The translations under genes and the position numbers were made by a program. DNA of 64,000 nt, from NCBI GenBank assembly GCA_938004185.1, contig CALKWN010000065.1:1-64000 (forward strand), given 5' to 3'. The notes beneath the pieces are model-generated. The model searched no databases and was not told where the DNA came from. It saw nothing but the letters and a program-made list of their open reading frames with translations. Of this stretch, positions 1 to 9,031 are shown piece by piece; positions within the stretch are counted from its first letter, which is position 1, and every line of letters starts with the position of its first letter. This DNA comes from an uncultured candidate division WWE3 bacterium. Its GTDB lineage: Bacteria > Patescibacteriota > WWE3 > UBA101185 > UBA10185.

Positions 1-2455
1 CAGATGCTGTGACCTGACTTCCTGCGATGAAAAGGGTAGAGACATTAGCTGAGCCTGATACATTTAGCAAATACCCGCTTTGAGTTGTACCTATTCCTAT
101 AAATGATCCGTTATCATATACAAGAGAATCAACAAGAGTATTTTCATCAGAAACCCTTGTTAGGTAGTTTGCAGTTAAAGATGATCCGTCAAGAAGAGTT
201 GAACCCCATACTCTTGAATCAATTGAACGAGTTTCAAGTACTCCTGAGTTTTGTGTTACAACCTCATTACCGCTTCCTGCACTCATTGCAGATATTCTTG
301 CGCTTCCGTTAACATCAAGTGCGTACAAGGGATTGCTTGTTCCTATACCAAGTCGCGCTGAAGTATTATCCCACCATAAGTTACTTGACCCTGAAATGAC
401 ATCTGCGGCAGTCCAGAATGCAATTTGAGTTGCAGCGCCGGTTCCTGTAACACCTTGAATCCCTGACAAAGTTGTACATTTCCAGACATTATTTATTCCG
501 TCCCAAGATATAACTTGATCGGCACCGCACCCTCCTATTAATCTCAATCCTTGTGATGTTACTTCTAGACCCGAATTTGAAGATGTTGTTGCGGTAACTC
601 CTGAAGTTGTTGCATCTATGGCTATCTCGTCTGCCGATACGGATATACCGTTACCGGCACCGACATTTAATGTTATAGCTCCCGGCCCTGTGCCGCCTAT
701 TAAACCTGATCCTGCTGCCACAGATGTAACAGCGTGGTTAAAAACATTATTTGAGTCTAGCAATGTACCCGATCGTCCTGACAACAGATTTATCTCGGTA
801 GCACTGGCGGTAACGGCGGTACCCCCAAGCCTTAGAGTGGTTGTTCCTAAAATACCGTTTACTATCATTGTTGCGGTATTTTCATCGAATGTCAGTAGTG
901 TGTTGTCGGTTGTCATCACGCCGGCGTTATTTGCATAAAATATTGCATTGGGTTCATAGCCTACGGTAGTAATTGGTCCCACAAAAGTACCGTAGATGGT
1001 GCCTGCGACTTCCAAATCTCCCTCTATATAAGAACTTTCAAGTTGCCCTGAAATATATGCCGGAGGAGTACTGCCGTCTCCTATGTGGAGCGCAAAGTCA
1101 GGGTCTGTCGTCCCTATACCTACGTTTTCAGTTATGCCGATAGCTCCATCGGCAGCGATATGTATTCTTTCTGTAGCGTCAGTGCGTATAGATAAACCTT
1201 CGTAATCAGTTGTCCCAATATAATTTACGGTGCTGTCGCTCCCGGTATTGCCGGATAGCAACCACGCAAATTCTGATACAAGCCCCTGCGAACTCGACCA
1301 AATCGGCGTTGATCCGGTAGAGACAAGTACCTGGTTAGCGGCACCGATAGGTAAAGTTGTCATAGTATTTCCTGAATCTCCTACTAGTATGCTTCCTGCT
1401 GTTATGGATGTTATTCCGGTACCTCCGTACTCAGGAGCTATTACCGTTCCATTCCATACACCGGTTGTAACCGTGCCTAGTGAGGTGATGTTAGTTGTTG
1501 GAAGTGATGCTATAGATCCTCCCTCAATCATTAATATATTTCCATCTTCTGCGTCCAGTTCTTCAAGGTCAATTCCTCCCAATCTGGCTATTCTTACATC
1601 GTTCAATCCAGTTCCTACCACGTCTCCGTTTATGTCAAGATAAGTTTCTAGAGTCGTTTCGGTAACATCGTCTATTGCCAAAAGATTGTTTAAGGATGCC
1701 TCGGATGTCATGTCTATTCTTCCGGTGGTAAGTGTACCTGTTCCTAAATTCGCATCAGCGTCCTGCGTTTCTATTCCTCCCAGTAAGGTAGAAAGTTCCG
1801 ATACTTCCAGAGTTTCATCTATTGTCACATTTCTTCTGAAATTTGAAGGTACGTTGATGTTGTAAATGAAGTTTGTAATTTTATCTTTTGAGCCTAATGT
1901 TGCTGCCATCTCCCTAGTATCCGGTTTTACTCCCTCTGACATAAGGGAGAGTATCTCTATTCCGTTATCAGTGATCTTGATGTTTTCTGATAACCCAAAA
2001 GCGAGCAGAGCGATAATTGGGAAGACTGTAACATATCTCAACTTTTTTAACGTGTCCTTGGTTTCGGGTAACTCGATACTCAGGTTTTTAGGGTAGGTGT
2101 TGCTGAAATTTTTTAAATCCTTTCCTATAGTTTTTAAAGCGTTGCTTGAGATCTCACAAATTCTATTCGGTAGAAATATTTTATTTTTTACAAAGTCAGA
2201 TTTTTTTCTGCGGAGTTCTTTTTCTTCGATAAGAAATTTTTTCAACCTGGCAACGTCTGTTACACTGTATACCCTGTAGTTATTATCCAGTCTTTTGGAA
2301 GAAATCTTTCCTTCAGATTCAAACCTTCGCAGAGTAGAGCATGAAACGTTTAAAATATTCGCCGCTTCGGATATTTTTACATACCCGTTACTCTTGAAAA
2401 AATTTGAATTGTTATTTGAGTAAATTTTTTTGTTGTTCAGGGCAGCATTTTCCAT
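1..2455 (-). CDS. MerR-type HTH, membrane helix and tail-fibre-like repeat protein (partial)
   Basis: An open frame runs from an ATG at 2455 off the left edge, about 818 codons without a stop. Residues about 23-75 look like a MerR-type winged helix (VKISEAANILNVS, then TLRRFESEGKI). Residues about 141-156 form one hydrophobic helix (VFPIIALLAFGL). The rest is Gly/Thr/Ser-rich, with motifs such as LGIGTSNP and VGIGTTDP followed by an LxV/LxI strand, typical of phage tail fibres and of long CPR surface proteins. I infer a cytoplasmic DNA-binding head, a single membrane pass and an outer fibre. The C-terminus, where such proteins often carry a chaperone-like domain, is outside the window. It is divergent from the ATPase operon. 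Function unknown; the frame is secure. Confidence 0.85.
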   Translation of the reverse strand, partial: MENAALNNKKIYSNNNSNFFKSNGYVKISEAANILNVSCSTLRRFESEGKISSKRLDNNYRVYSVTDVARLKKFLIEEKELRRKKSDFVKNKIFLPNRICEISSNALKTIGKDLKNFSNTYPKNLSIELPETKDTLKKLRYVTVFPIIALLAFGLSENIKITDNGIEILSLMSEGVKPDTREMAATLGSKDKITNFIYNINVPSNFRRNVTIDETLEVSELSTLLGGIETQDADANLGTGTLTTGRIDMTSEASLNNLLAIDDVTETTLETYLDINGDVVGTGLNDVRIARLGGIDLEELDAEDGNILMIEGGSIASLPTTNITSLGTVTTGVWNGTVIAPEYGGTGITSITAGSILVGDSGNTMTTLPIGAANQVLVSTGSTPIWSSSQGLVSEFAWLLSGNTGSDSTVNYIGTTDYEGLSIRTDATERIHIAADGAIGITENVGIGTTDPDFALHIGDGSTPPAYISGQLESSYIEGDLEVAGTIYGTFVGPITTVGYEPNAIFYANNAGVMTTDNTLLTFDENTATMIVNGILGTTTLRLGGTAVTASATEINLLSGRSGTLLDSNNVFNHAVTSVAAGSGLIGGTGPGAITLNVGAGNGISVSADEIAIDATTSGVTATTSSNSGLEVTSQGLRLIGGCGADQVISWDGINNVWKCTTLSGIQGVTGTGAATQIAFWTAADVISGSSNLWWDNTSARLGIGTSNPLYALDVNGSARISAMSAGSGNEVVTQNSGVLETRSIDSRVWGSTLLDGSSLTANYLTRVSDENTLVDSLVYDNGSFIGIGTTQSGYLLNVSGSANVSTLFIAGSQVTAS

Positions 2456-2925
2456 GGCAGGAATCTTTACTATTTCTTTATATTACAAGTTTTAGTAAAG
2501 TTATAATAAATAATAGAGGGTTTTTTTTACCCAGTCAATACTTTTTTTGATTGAATTTATAACGCTTGGTAAGGTTTTAACATATCAAAAATATCAATGG
2601 TTTCATATATGCTTAAAACATTACCATTGCTTTATTTGACAGCATTTTCTAATACGTTATTTATAAAATTATGACAAAGTGATATTTTTAAGATAAATTT
2701 TTTGTTGTAACTGAGAGCAAATATCGCGTGATCCTGCTTGAGAGCTGAATTTATTTTATTGATCAGACACACTTCCCAAAACATGTTACTTGCTCAGTGC
2801 GGTACATTCTTCGTACGCGCAGTAAAGAAACACATATCCCGTAGTATATCGATTTAGAACATATTTTACTATCCAATACTCATTATTTATATTGCAGTTT
2901 CATTGACGGTTTTAACAATTTTCCA
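2456..2925. other. Intergenic region between divergent genes
   Basis: About 470 AT-rich bases separate the minus-strand HTH/fibre gene from the ATPase operon. I see no convincing gene. Several A/T hexamers could be -10 boxes on either strand, for example around 2490-2515 for the minus gene, but none is paired with a clear -35. Confidence 0.5.
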
Positions 2926-2931
2926 TAATAT
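2926..2931 (+). promoter_or_regulatory. -10 box of the ATPase operon (leaderless type)
   Basis: TAATAT lies 7 nt before the ATG at 2939, the same geometry as many other genes here. It supports ATG 2939 over the upstream TTG at 2903. Confidence 0.5.
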
Positions 2932-2938
2932 AGTAACA

Positions 2939-3718
2939 ATGTTCAGTGGCCTGCCTAATTATTTTAAGATCAAATTTTTTGCTATTATCTTGGTAGGTTT
3001 ATTTTTACAAACCCAGGCACTCGCTTTAGAAACAAACACAGCTTACTCACTTCAAATTCAAGATAATAAGGGAAACGGTGGGGATATTGTAACCTACCAT
3101 AACGGTATATATGATCTGTCGACTGAAAAATATGATACCCAAATGTTCGGTGTGATAGTTGACAACCCGACAACCTCTTTTGAAGATATAAACTTAACTG
3201 ATTACAAATTGGTGACAAGTTTTGGAGAAGTTGTCGTTAATGTAACTAACAGAGACGGAGATATTAAAGAGGGCGACTATGTTACCAGTTCAGATATTCC
3301 CGGGGTGGGGGTTAGGGCTAATGAAAGTGGGCAAATACTTGGAATAGCTTTAGAAGACCTCAGTCTAGCAAACAGCGAAGAAATAGGACAGATACTCGTA
3401 TTTGTTGACATTAAAACAAACTTTATAGATCAAAGAATAAGTAAAAACTTGCTGGATATATTGAAGAATAGTCTGACCTCCCCGTTTATGACACCCATAG
3501 AGGCTTTAAGGTACTTGTTAGCAATACTGACTGTATTTGCTTCTTTCGTAATAGGATTCTCTTCTTTTGGTAAAATCACGGGAACCGGTGTAGAGGCTTT
3601 AGGAAGAAATCCGCTTGCCGGAGCAGCTATACGCAGAGTAATCATTTTTAACTTCTTTTTGACATTTTTGATTATGGGTATGGGATTGGCAATTGCGTAT
3701 TTTGTTTTAGTGTTATAA
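2939..3718 (+). CDS. ATP synthase c-subunit-like protein with secreted ectodomain
   Basis: This 259-residue protein opens the ATPase operon. Residues 1-30 are a signal peptide ending ALAL. Residues about 31-170 are a beta-rich outer domain with GDYVTSSDIPGVG and GQILGIAL. Residues about 191-211 and 234-258 form a helical hairpin whose loop reads VEALGRNP then IRR. That matches the c-subunit polar loop (VEGIARQP then IR in canonical proteins). The position of the ion-binding Glu/Asp in helix 2 is Phe243 (Thr242 before it), and no other acid lies in either helix. Ordinary c subunits have 70-90 residues and no ectodomain. Both c termini face outside, so a secreted N-domain fits the topology. The start follows the -10 spacing; an in-frame TTG at 2903 is less likely. 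The homology is seen in sequence; ion translocation is doubtful. Confidence 0.75.
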   Translation: MFSGLPNYFKIKFFAIILVGLFLQTQALALETNTAYSLQIQDNKGNGGDIVTYHNGIYDLSTEKYDTQMFGVIVDNPTTSFEDINLTDYKLVTSFGEVVVNVTNRDGDIKEGDYVTSSDIPGVGVRANESGQILGIALEDLSLANSEEIGQILVFVDIKTNFIDQRISKNLLDILKNSLTSPFMTPIEALRYLLAILTVFASFVIGFSSFGKITGTGVEALGRNPLAGAAIRRVIIFNFFLTFLIMGMGLAIAYFVLVL

Positions 3719-3727
3719 ATTATTTGT

Positions 3728-4474
3728 ATGGATTTTACAATCTTACTGCCCACAGATTTCTCCAATGAGAGGATTTTTTATTTCGCCCTCGCTTTCTCAT
3801 GTTTGGCTGTTTTCATCGTAGCTCTTTCGTTTCTCCAAGTTGGTCAGCTTAAGAAATCCCGTGAGCAAAAAAACATTGAAGAAAAGATAAAGGATAAAGC
3901 GTATTCCGATGCAATGAAAATTATGGACGACGCCCGTATAAAATCTTTGAAAATTCTCGAAGAGAGTCAGTTAAAAGCCCACAAATCTCTCGATCATGCT
4001 TCAAACCTGAGCAATGAGGCGAAACTTGAGTTGGATAAAAAGTTTAATGCAATTTATGACAAACACGCTGAAACCCTTGAAGGTCTTGGCGATGCCCTGG
4101 TAAGAACGTACAGGGAGGCTTTAGACAAGGAAAGGCAAGAGAATTTGAAAGTAATAGACGAGACATCCGATATGTTAAGGCGTGAATTAACCTCGGAAAT
4201 GATGGAAATAAAAGATGCTGTTAGAAAGGGCACTATTGAAAAACAGCAAGAGATCGAAAAGAAACTTGAAGAAGAGTATCAAAAAATTGAAGCCGAGCTA
4301 AAGGATTATAAGCAAAAAAAGTCTGAGGATTTAAATAACAGGATATTCGACATCATAGCAAAGGTATCTGAAAAAGTGCTTGGGCGTGTTATAGATCAAT
4401 CATCTCATGAACGATTCGTACTCGATACCCTTAAAGAAGAGTTAATGAAGCAGGGATTTCCGGCAAAAGAATGA
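3728..4474 (+). CDS. atpF: ATP synthase subunit b-like (peripheral stalk)
   Basis: 248 residues, against about 160 in most bacteria. One membrane helix spans about residues 16-37. A long charged helix, heptad-like and rich in K/E, runs to about 215. The C-terminus (IIAKVSEKVLGRVID) resembles the delta-binding end of subunit b. It would anchor F1 to the membrane as the stator. It starts 9 nt after the c-like gene and is followed at once by the delta gene, so its role is supported by position. The extra 80 or so residues lie in the coiled coil, implying a longer stalk. Membership is inferred from architecture because b subunits conserve little sequence. Confidence 0.75.
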   Translation: MDFTILLPTDFSNERIFYFALAFSCLAVFIVALSFLQVGQLKKSREQKNIEEKIKDKAYSDAMKIMDDARIKSLKILEESQLKAHKSLDHASNLSNEAKLELDKKFNAIYDKHAETLEGLGDALVRTYREALDKERQENLKVIDETSDMLRRELTSEMMEIKDAVRKGTIEKQQEIEKKLEEEYQKIEAELKDYKQKKSEDLNNRIFDIIAKVSEKVLGRVIDQSSHERFVLDTLKEELMKQGFPAKE

Positions 4475-4480
4475 TAAATT

Positions 4481-4951
4481 ATGACTTACTTGACCGAAGA
4501 TATTCAGAAAATACTTTTAAAATCTCTTGGCACCGTCAAGAAATCCTCCGAGCTTGCTTTCTTACTTGATGACTTGAGAGCTTCGACATTTGTAAAGGGC
4601 GCCGATACGAAGGTGTTAGTTGAAAAAGTAAGTCATTTTTCCCAGGATCTAAAGAACTTAATATCAGGTTTATCTGGAGATTCTTTACGCGATGTTTCTG
4701 ACGAGGTACGCGAATTTTTAAAAAGCACTGACATAATAAAAGTTGAAATGTCATACCTACCTTCTGCAGATTTTTCGGCAGGTCTTTACGAAATTTTTCT
4801 GTCTTTAGGTTACAACAATTTTCTTTTTGATTTTTCGATTTCCGAAGATGTTGGTACTGGAGCTAGATTTTACTATAAAGGAAATTTTTTGAATGTTTCT
4901 ATGTTCGACCTTATAAAAGAAAAATTAGACTCGTTAAATTTGGAGATATAA
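4481..4951 (+). CDS. atpH: ATP synthase delta subunit-like
   Basis: 156 residues, slightly shorter than the usual 175-180. The N-terminal half is helical. The C-terminal part, DVGTGARFYYKGNFLNVSM then a helix, corresponds to the delta C-terminal strand-helix element (canonical form: GGI-x-V, then a strand, then D-x-S). It lies between the b and alpha genes, the standard place for delta, with 6 nt before it and 3 nt after it. Its role would be to join the b stalk to the top of F1. Sequence similarity alone is weak; position carries much of the call. Confidence 0.7.
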   Translation: MTYLTEDIQKILLKSLGTVKKSSELAFLLDDLRASTFVKGADTKVLVEKVSHFSQDLKNLISGLSGDSLRDVSDEVREFLKSTDIIKVEMSYLPSADFSAGLYEIFLSLGYNNFLFDFSISEDVGTGARFYYKGNFLNVSMFDLIKEKLDSLNLEI

Positions 4952-4954
4952 AGG

Positions 4955-6457
4955 GTGGTTAACGACGAGAACTTAGTAAAATATAAAACATGCCTGGATC
5001 AGGTAGGTGAGGTGGGCTTTATAGATAAAATACACCATCCTATTGCTCAGGTGACAGGAATACCGGGTGCGGGTATATGGGAGGTTGTCTATTGCGAGAA
5101 CGGTTGTATGGGAATGGTTCTGGAGTTGAAAGGTGAATTTGCTGAGGTTTTGTTGTTTACCAACGACATGGTTAGCGTAGGCATGAAAGTTGCGCGTACC
5201 GGATATCCTTTAGAAATCGGTGTAGGGGATCAGCTTCTGGGTTCTGTCATAGATCCGCTAGGTTTTTCATTAAAAGACGGTGTGCCTGTGGCAGGTTTGA
5301 AGGAGCGCAGGGGCATAGATATTCCGCCTCCCGGAATCGATAGGAGAGAAAAGGTAAGGGATCCGTTGGAAACAGGATTATCGATGGTGGACTTTCTCAT
5401 ACCTCTAGGTAAGGGCCAGAGAGAGTTAGTTATTGGAGATAGGAATATCGGTAAAACAACTTTTGTATTGCAGGCGATGCTCTCTCAGGCCAAAAAAGGT
5501 GCTGTGTGTATATACGCCGGAATTGGCAAGAAAAAACACTCTTTAAAAGAAATTGAAATATTTATGTGGGGTCACGGTATTTCCAGAAATAGCGTTATAG
5601 TTGGAGCAAGCTCAGCTGATCCTATCGGTCAGATATTTATAGCCCCCTACACTGCTATGACTTTGGCAGAGTATTTCTGTTCTCGGGGAAGAGATGTTTT
5701 GCTGATACTTGATGACCTTACAAGCCACGCAAAATTTTATCGGGAAATGTCATTAATCTCCAAAAAATTTCCGGGCAGAGACTCCTATCCGGGTGACGTT
5801 TTTTATTCACACGCAAGGTTATTGGAAAGAGCAGGTAATTTCAAACTTCCTAGCGGAGGTAGCGCTTCCATCACCTGTTTACCTGTTTGCGAGACAATTG
5901 GCGGTGATATATCCGGTTATATTCAGACCAACCTTATGTCAATAACTGACGGTCATATCTTTTTTGACCAGGATTTATACAAAGAAGGTAAAAGACCGGC
6001 TATTAATTACTTTTTATCCGTTACCAGAGTCGGACGTCAGACACAAGATAAAGTTCGTTGGGGGATAAATAGGGAGCTTTCTAGCTTTATGGTTTTGCAC
6101 AGCAAGACCGAGAGGTTCATTCATTTTGGAGCTGAGATAAATGAGGGTATTAAATCCACTCTGGAGATGGGTAGAAATATAAACTTTTTCTTCGACCAGG
6201 CATTAGAAGAAATATTATCCTTAAATGTGCAAATTACGCTTTTTACACTCATTTGGACAGGAATTTTAAAACAAGAATCTGAGGGTAAGATAAAATATTA
6301 CATATCACAAGCTCAGAAATTATATGATAAAGATGAGAATTTCCGATCTAATATTGATAGTTTAATAAGTTCGTGTACAGATTTTAATCAGCTCTTAGGT
6401 AAGGTGAGTGCTAAGTATAAAGAAATCCTTGCAGTGCTGGATAATATGCAAGTTTAG
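4955..6457 (+). CDS. atpA: F1 ATPase alpha subunit
   Basis: 500 residues. The P-loop is GDRNIGKT at 161-168. The Walker B strand is LLILDDLTSHA near 249-259. The alpha signature regions are present: YPGDVFYSHARLLERAG near 278-294 and PAINYFLSVTRVG near 348-360, which carries the conserved Arg that reaches the catalytic site. It starts at GTG 4955 with GGAG at 4942-4945 as the ribosome site. It forms the hexamer with beta and holds the non-catalytic nucleotide sites. The sequence is divergent around the P-loop (NI for the common QT) but no key element is lost. Confidence 0.95.
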   Translation: MVNDENLVKYKTCLDQVGEVGFIDKIHHPIAQVTGIPGAGIWEVVYCENGCMGMVLELKGEFAEVLLFTNDMVSVGMKVARTGYPLEIGVGDQLLGSVIDPLGFSLKDGVPVAGLKERRGIDIPPPGIDRREKVRDPLETGLSMVDFLIPLGKGQRELVIGDRNIGKTTFVLQAMLSQAKKGAVCIYAGIGKKKHSLKEIEIFMWGHGISRNSVIVGASSADPIGQIFIAPYTAMTLAEYFCSRGRDVLLILDDLTSHAKFYREMSLISKKFPGRDSYPGDVFYSHARLLERAGNFKLPSGGSASITCLPVCETIGGDISGYIQTNLMSITDGHIFFDQDLYKEGKRPAINYFLSVTRVGRQTQDKVRWGINRELSSFMVLHSKTERFIHFGAEINEGIKSTLEMGRNINFFFDQALEEILSLNVQITLFTLIWTGILKQESEGKIKYYISQAQKLYDKDENFRSNIDSLISSCTDFNQLLGKVSAKYKEILAVLDNMQV

Positions 6458-6458
6458 T

Positions 6459-7316
6459 ATGAAAAGAACTAAAGAATTAAAAGAAGAGCTAGTTTCATTG
6501 GAAGAGTTTCTTACTATGGTAGAAGCTTATGAAGAGATATCTGCTTTAAGGATGAGAAAAGTTAAAAAATCTGTTTTGAAGAGAAGAGAATTTATGCAGG
6601 GGTTAAACGAGGCTTTTGCGTACATTGCCTATTCTTATAAGATTTTTAGAAAAAGCGCAAAAAAAGGTGCTAAGGATGAGATACTTAACACTAACGGAAA
6701 AACGGTTCTGGTACTGCTTTCCTCAAACACCGGTCTATATGGAGAAATTATTAGAAAGACATTTGATTTGTTTATGAAAGACGCCAACGAGAAGAAGAGT
6801 GCCGATCTAATCATTGTAGGAAGATTGGGTAAGAGTTTTTTTGACTCTACAGGAGACTCCAGAAAGTACGAATTTTTCGAGCTTTCTGATACAGGTGTCG
6901 ATGAATCAGCATTAAAAGTCGTTGTTAATCACGTTTCGTCATACTCTGAAGTAGTGGTGTACCACGGAGTTTTTAGGAGCATTCTTCAGCAAGATCCAAA
7001 AGCAACACATGTTACCGGGGAGGTCTTGAAGATCACAGAGGGCGCTGAAGAGTATAACGTTCCTTTTCTATTTGAGCCCAGCGTAAAGCACGTCGCAGAG
7101 TATTTTGAAAAGCAAATACTGTCCCTAATATTTGAACAGTCACTTTTTGAATCCAGTTTGAGTAAGTTTGCGTCCAGAATGGTCAGCTTAGATAGTTCTG
7201 CAGCGAATATTCACCAAAAGATATCCAGAGTTGACTTTGATGTGAAAAAAGCACGCCACCGAGCAATTAACACCGGTATACAAGGAAGTTTGGCAGGGGG
7301 AGACATATGGAGATAG
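6459..7316 (+). CDS. atpG: F1 ATPase gamma subunit
   Basis: 285 residues from ATG 6459, one base after the alpha stop. An in-frame upstream ATG at 6408 lies inside atpA and is rejected. The centre has LLSSNTGLYGEI, matching the conserved region around the family's GLCGGFN. The C-terminal helix has SKFASRMVSLDSSAANI, equivalent to the family's ASEHAARMxAMDxATxNA. It is the rotor shaft that turns inside alpha3beta3 and normally sits on the c-ring. The last residues (LAGGDIWR) differ from the usual family ending. The 3' end overlaps the beta start by 10 nt, indicating translational coupling. Confidence 0.92.
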   Translation: MKRTKELKEELVSLEEFLTMVEAYEEISALRMRKVKKSVLKRREFMQGLNEAFAYIAYSYKIFRKSAKKGAKDEILNTNGKTVLVLLSSNTGLYGEIIRKTFDLFMKDANEKKSADLIIVGRLGKSFFDSTGDSRKYEFFELSDTGVDESALKVVVNHVSSYSEVVVYHGVFRSILQQDPKATHVTGEVLKITEGAEEYNVPFLFEPSVKHVAEYFEKQILSLIFEQSLFESSLSKFASRMVSLDSSAANIHQKISRVDFDVKKARHRAINTGIQGSLAGGDIWR

Positions 7317-8692
7317 ACAATAAAGGAAAAATTTTAAGCATAAATGAGGCGGTAATAGAGGTTGAGTTTTTAACTGAACCCATGCCTAGGATTAGAGATG
7401 TTCTGGTGTTGGAAAGAGATCCTGTCGTCAAGATGCAGGTTATGAAATCGGCAGGTCCGGGAAGCTTCTATTGTATCGCACTTGCCAACGTACGCAATGT
7501 AAGAAGAGGGGATACAGTCATTAACACTCACGAGAGCTTAAATCTGCCGGTAGGTCCGGGTATTTTAGGAAGAGTAATGAACGTATTCGGAGAACCGAAA
7601 GATGGTTTAGGCGAGATAAAATACGACAAACATACCCCAATATATAAGGAACCCCCCTCATATTCTGAGACTGTGGCCGAGTTGGTGTTTCTTGAGACCG
7701 GAATAAAGATAGTTGATTTGTACGCGCCCCTAGTTCAGGGAGGTAAGGTGGGTTTATTCGGAGGTTCCGGTGTTGGTAAAACAATGCTATTAACTGAAAT
7801 TTTGCACAATATTATCAACAAAGATCCTGAAAACAACATATCTGTTTTTTGCGGAGTCGGTGAGCGTTCTAGAGAAGGTCATGAGCTGTTTGAGGAGCTA
7901 AAAGACACCGGTGTCTTGCCTTCAGTATCTTTAGTTTTCGGTGCAATGGGAGAAAGTCCCGCCGCAAGATTTTTAACAGGTGTAGGAGGAGCGGCAATAG
8001 CAGAGTATTTTAGAGATGAATATAAAAAGAATGTCTTACTATTCGTAGATAATATATTTAGGTTTGCACAAGCAGGCAGTGAGCTATCATTGCTGATGAA
8101 CAACATTCCTTCAGAGGACGGCTATCAATCGACTCTAAACTCCGAAATGGCTCACATACACGAGAGGCTGGTTGCCAGAGAAGGAAGATCTGTGACAGCT
8201 ATTGAAGCTATATACCTGCCCGAGGATGATCTATTTGACCCAGCTGCTCAAGCAGTTTTCGGTTACTTGGATTCATCGATTGTCCTATCGAGAGATGCTT
8301 ATAGAGACGGGCGACTTCCTGCAGTAGATATCATACAATCAGAGTCAGATGCACTTAACCCACATAATGTAAGTCCTAAACACTATTATGTAGCTACTGC
8401 GTCTAAAACATTACTTAAAAAAGCTGAATTATTAGAAAGAATTGTCTCTTTAGTAGGTGAATCAGAATTGTCAGATGAAGACAGAATTTTATATCAAAGA
8501 GCACGAAAGATTAAGAATTATATGACACAAAATTTCTATGTCGCGTCAGCCCAAACCGGCAAACCAGGATCGTATGTTAATGTTGAGCAAACAATTGAAG
8601 GTGTTAAAAACATTATGGATGGTAATTACGATGACGTACCTGAAGATAAGTTTATGTTTATAGGAAGTATAGAAGAGATAAATAATAATTAA
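7307..8692 (+). CDS. atpD: F1 ATPase beta subunit (catalytic)
   Basis: 461 residues, near the family norm. The P-loop is GGSGVGKT. The catalytic Glu and Arg region reads GVGERSREGHEL. Walker B is VLLFVDNIFRFAQAGSE. The region matching DELSEED reads ESELSDEDR, where torque is passed to gamma. The C-terminus matches the standard helical domain (KNIMDGNYDDVPEDKF). All catalytic residues I can identify are present, so ATP hydrolysis or synthesis by F1 looks possible. This contrasts with the altered membrane part of the operon. Confidence 0.96.
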   Translation: MEIDNKGKILSINEAVIEVEFLTEPMPRIRDVLVLERDPVVKMQVMKSAGPGSFYCIALANVRNVRRGDTVINTHESLNLPVGPGILGRVMNVFGEPKDGLGEIKYDKHTPIYKEPPSYSETVAELVFLETGIKIVDLYAPLVQGGKVGLFGGSGVGKTMLLTEILHNIINKDPENNISVFCGVGERSREGHELFEELKDTGVLPSVSLVFGAMGESPAARFLTGVGGAAIAEYFRDEYKKNVLLFVDNIFRFAQAGSELSLLMNNIPSEDGYQSTLNSEMAHIHERLVAREGRSVTAIEAIYLPEDDLFDPAAQAVFGYLDSSIVLSRDAYRDGRLPAVDIIQSESDALNPHNVSPKHYYVATASKTLLKKAELLERIVSLVGESELSDEDRILYQRARKIKNYMTQNFYVASAQTGKPGSYVNVEQTIEGVKNIMDGNYDDVPEDKFMFIGSIEEINNN

Positions 8693-8699
8693 GCATACT

Positions 8700-8960
8700 A
8701 TGGCAGAAAATAAAACACAAATTCTTACAGTAAGCGTTCGTACAAGAGAGAAGGTGCTTTTCGAGGGGAGTGCTAATACCGTAACATCATTTAATCATAG
8801 GGGTAAGTTTGATGTGTTACCGGAGCATACGAACTTTATCACCCTTATTTCAAGATATGTCATTATAGATCAGGGTACTGATACTGAGAGCCAGCTCGAT
8901 TTAGAGAAAGGAATTCTGTATGTGATGTCAAACCATGTTAATGTTTATGTGGGTATATGA
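8700..8960 (+). CDS. atpC: F1 ATPase epsilon subunit (N-terminal barrel only)
   Basis: 86 residues match the beta-sandwich of epsilon: LTVSVRTREKVLFEGSANTV and FDVLPEHTNFI fit the usual pattern of a short strand, then GxFxILPxHxxF. The C-terminal two-helix domain that inhibits hydrolysis in many bacteria is absent, so autoinhibition of that type is not expected. It starts 7 nt after atpD and is the last gene of the operon. No a subunit (atpB) and no canonical c subunit follow. The 71 nt after it hold no clear terminator. Confidence 0.88.
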   Translation: MAENKTQILTVSVRTREKVLFEGSANTVTSFNHRGKFDVLPEHTNFITLISRYVIIDQGTDTESQLDLEKGILYVMSNHVNVYVGI

Positions 8961-9031
8961 TAGGTAGTATAAAAACTTTACCCGTAATTGTATCGTTTGA
9001 AGTTTTGTAGCGCTGTTGTTTGTGCTGCTAT

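Noticed and set aside
103..2279. Several plus-strand frames of 60-137 codons in the first 2.3 kb
   Set aside because: They lie opposite a single continuous minus-strand frame with clear domain content, so they are shadows.
2903..2938. TTG start for the c-like protein
   Set aside because: It would place the -10 box inside the gene; ATG 2939 gives a standard signal peptide.
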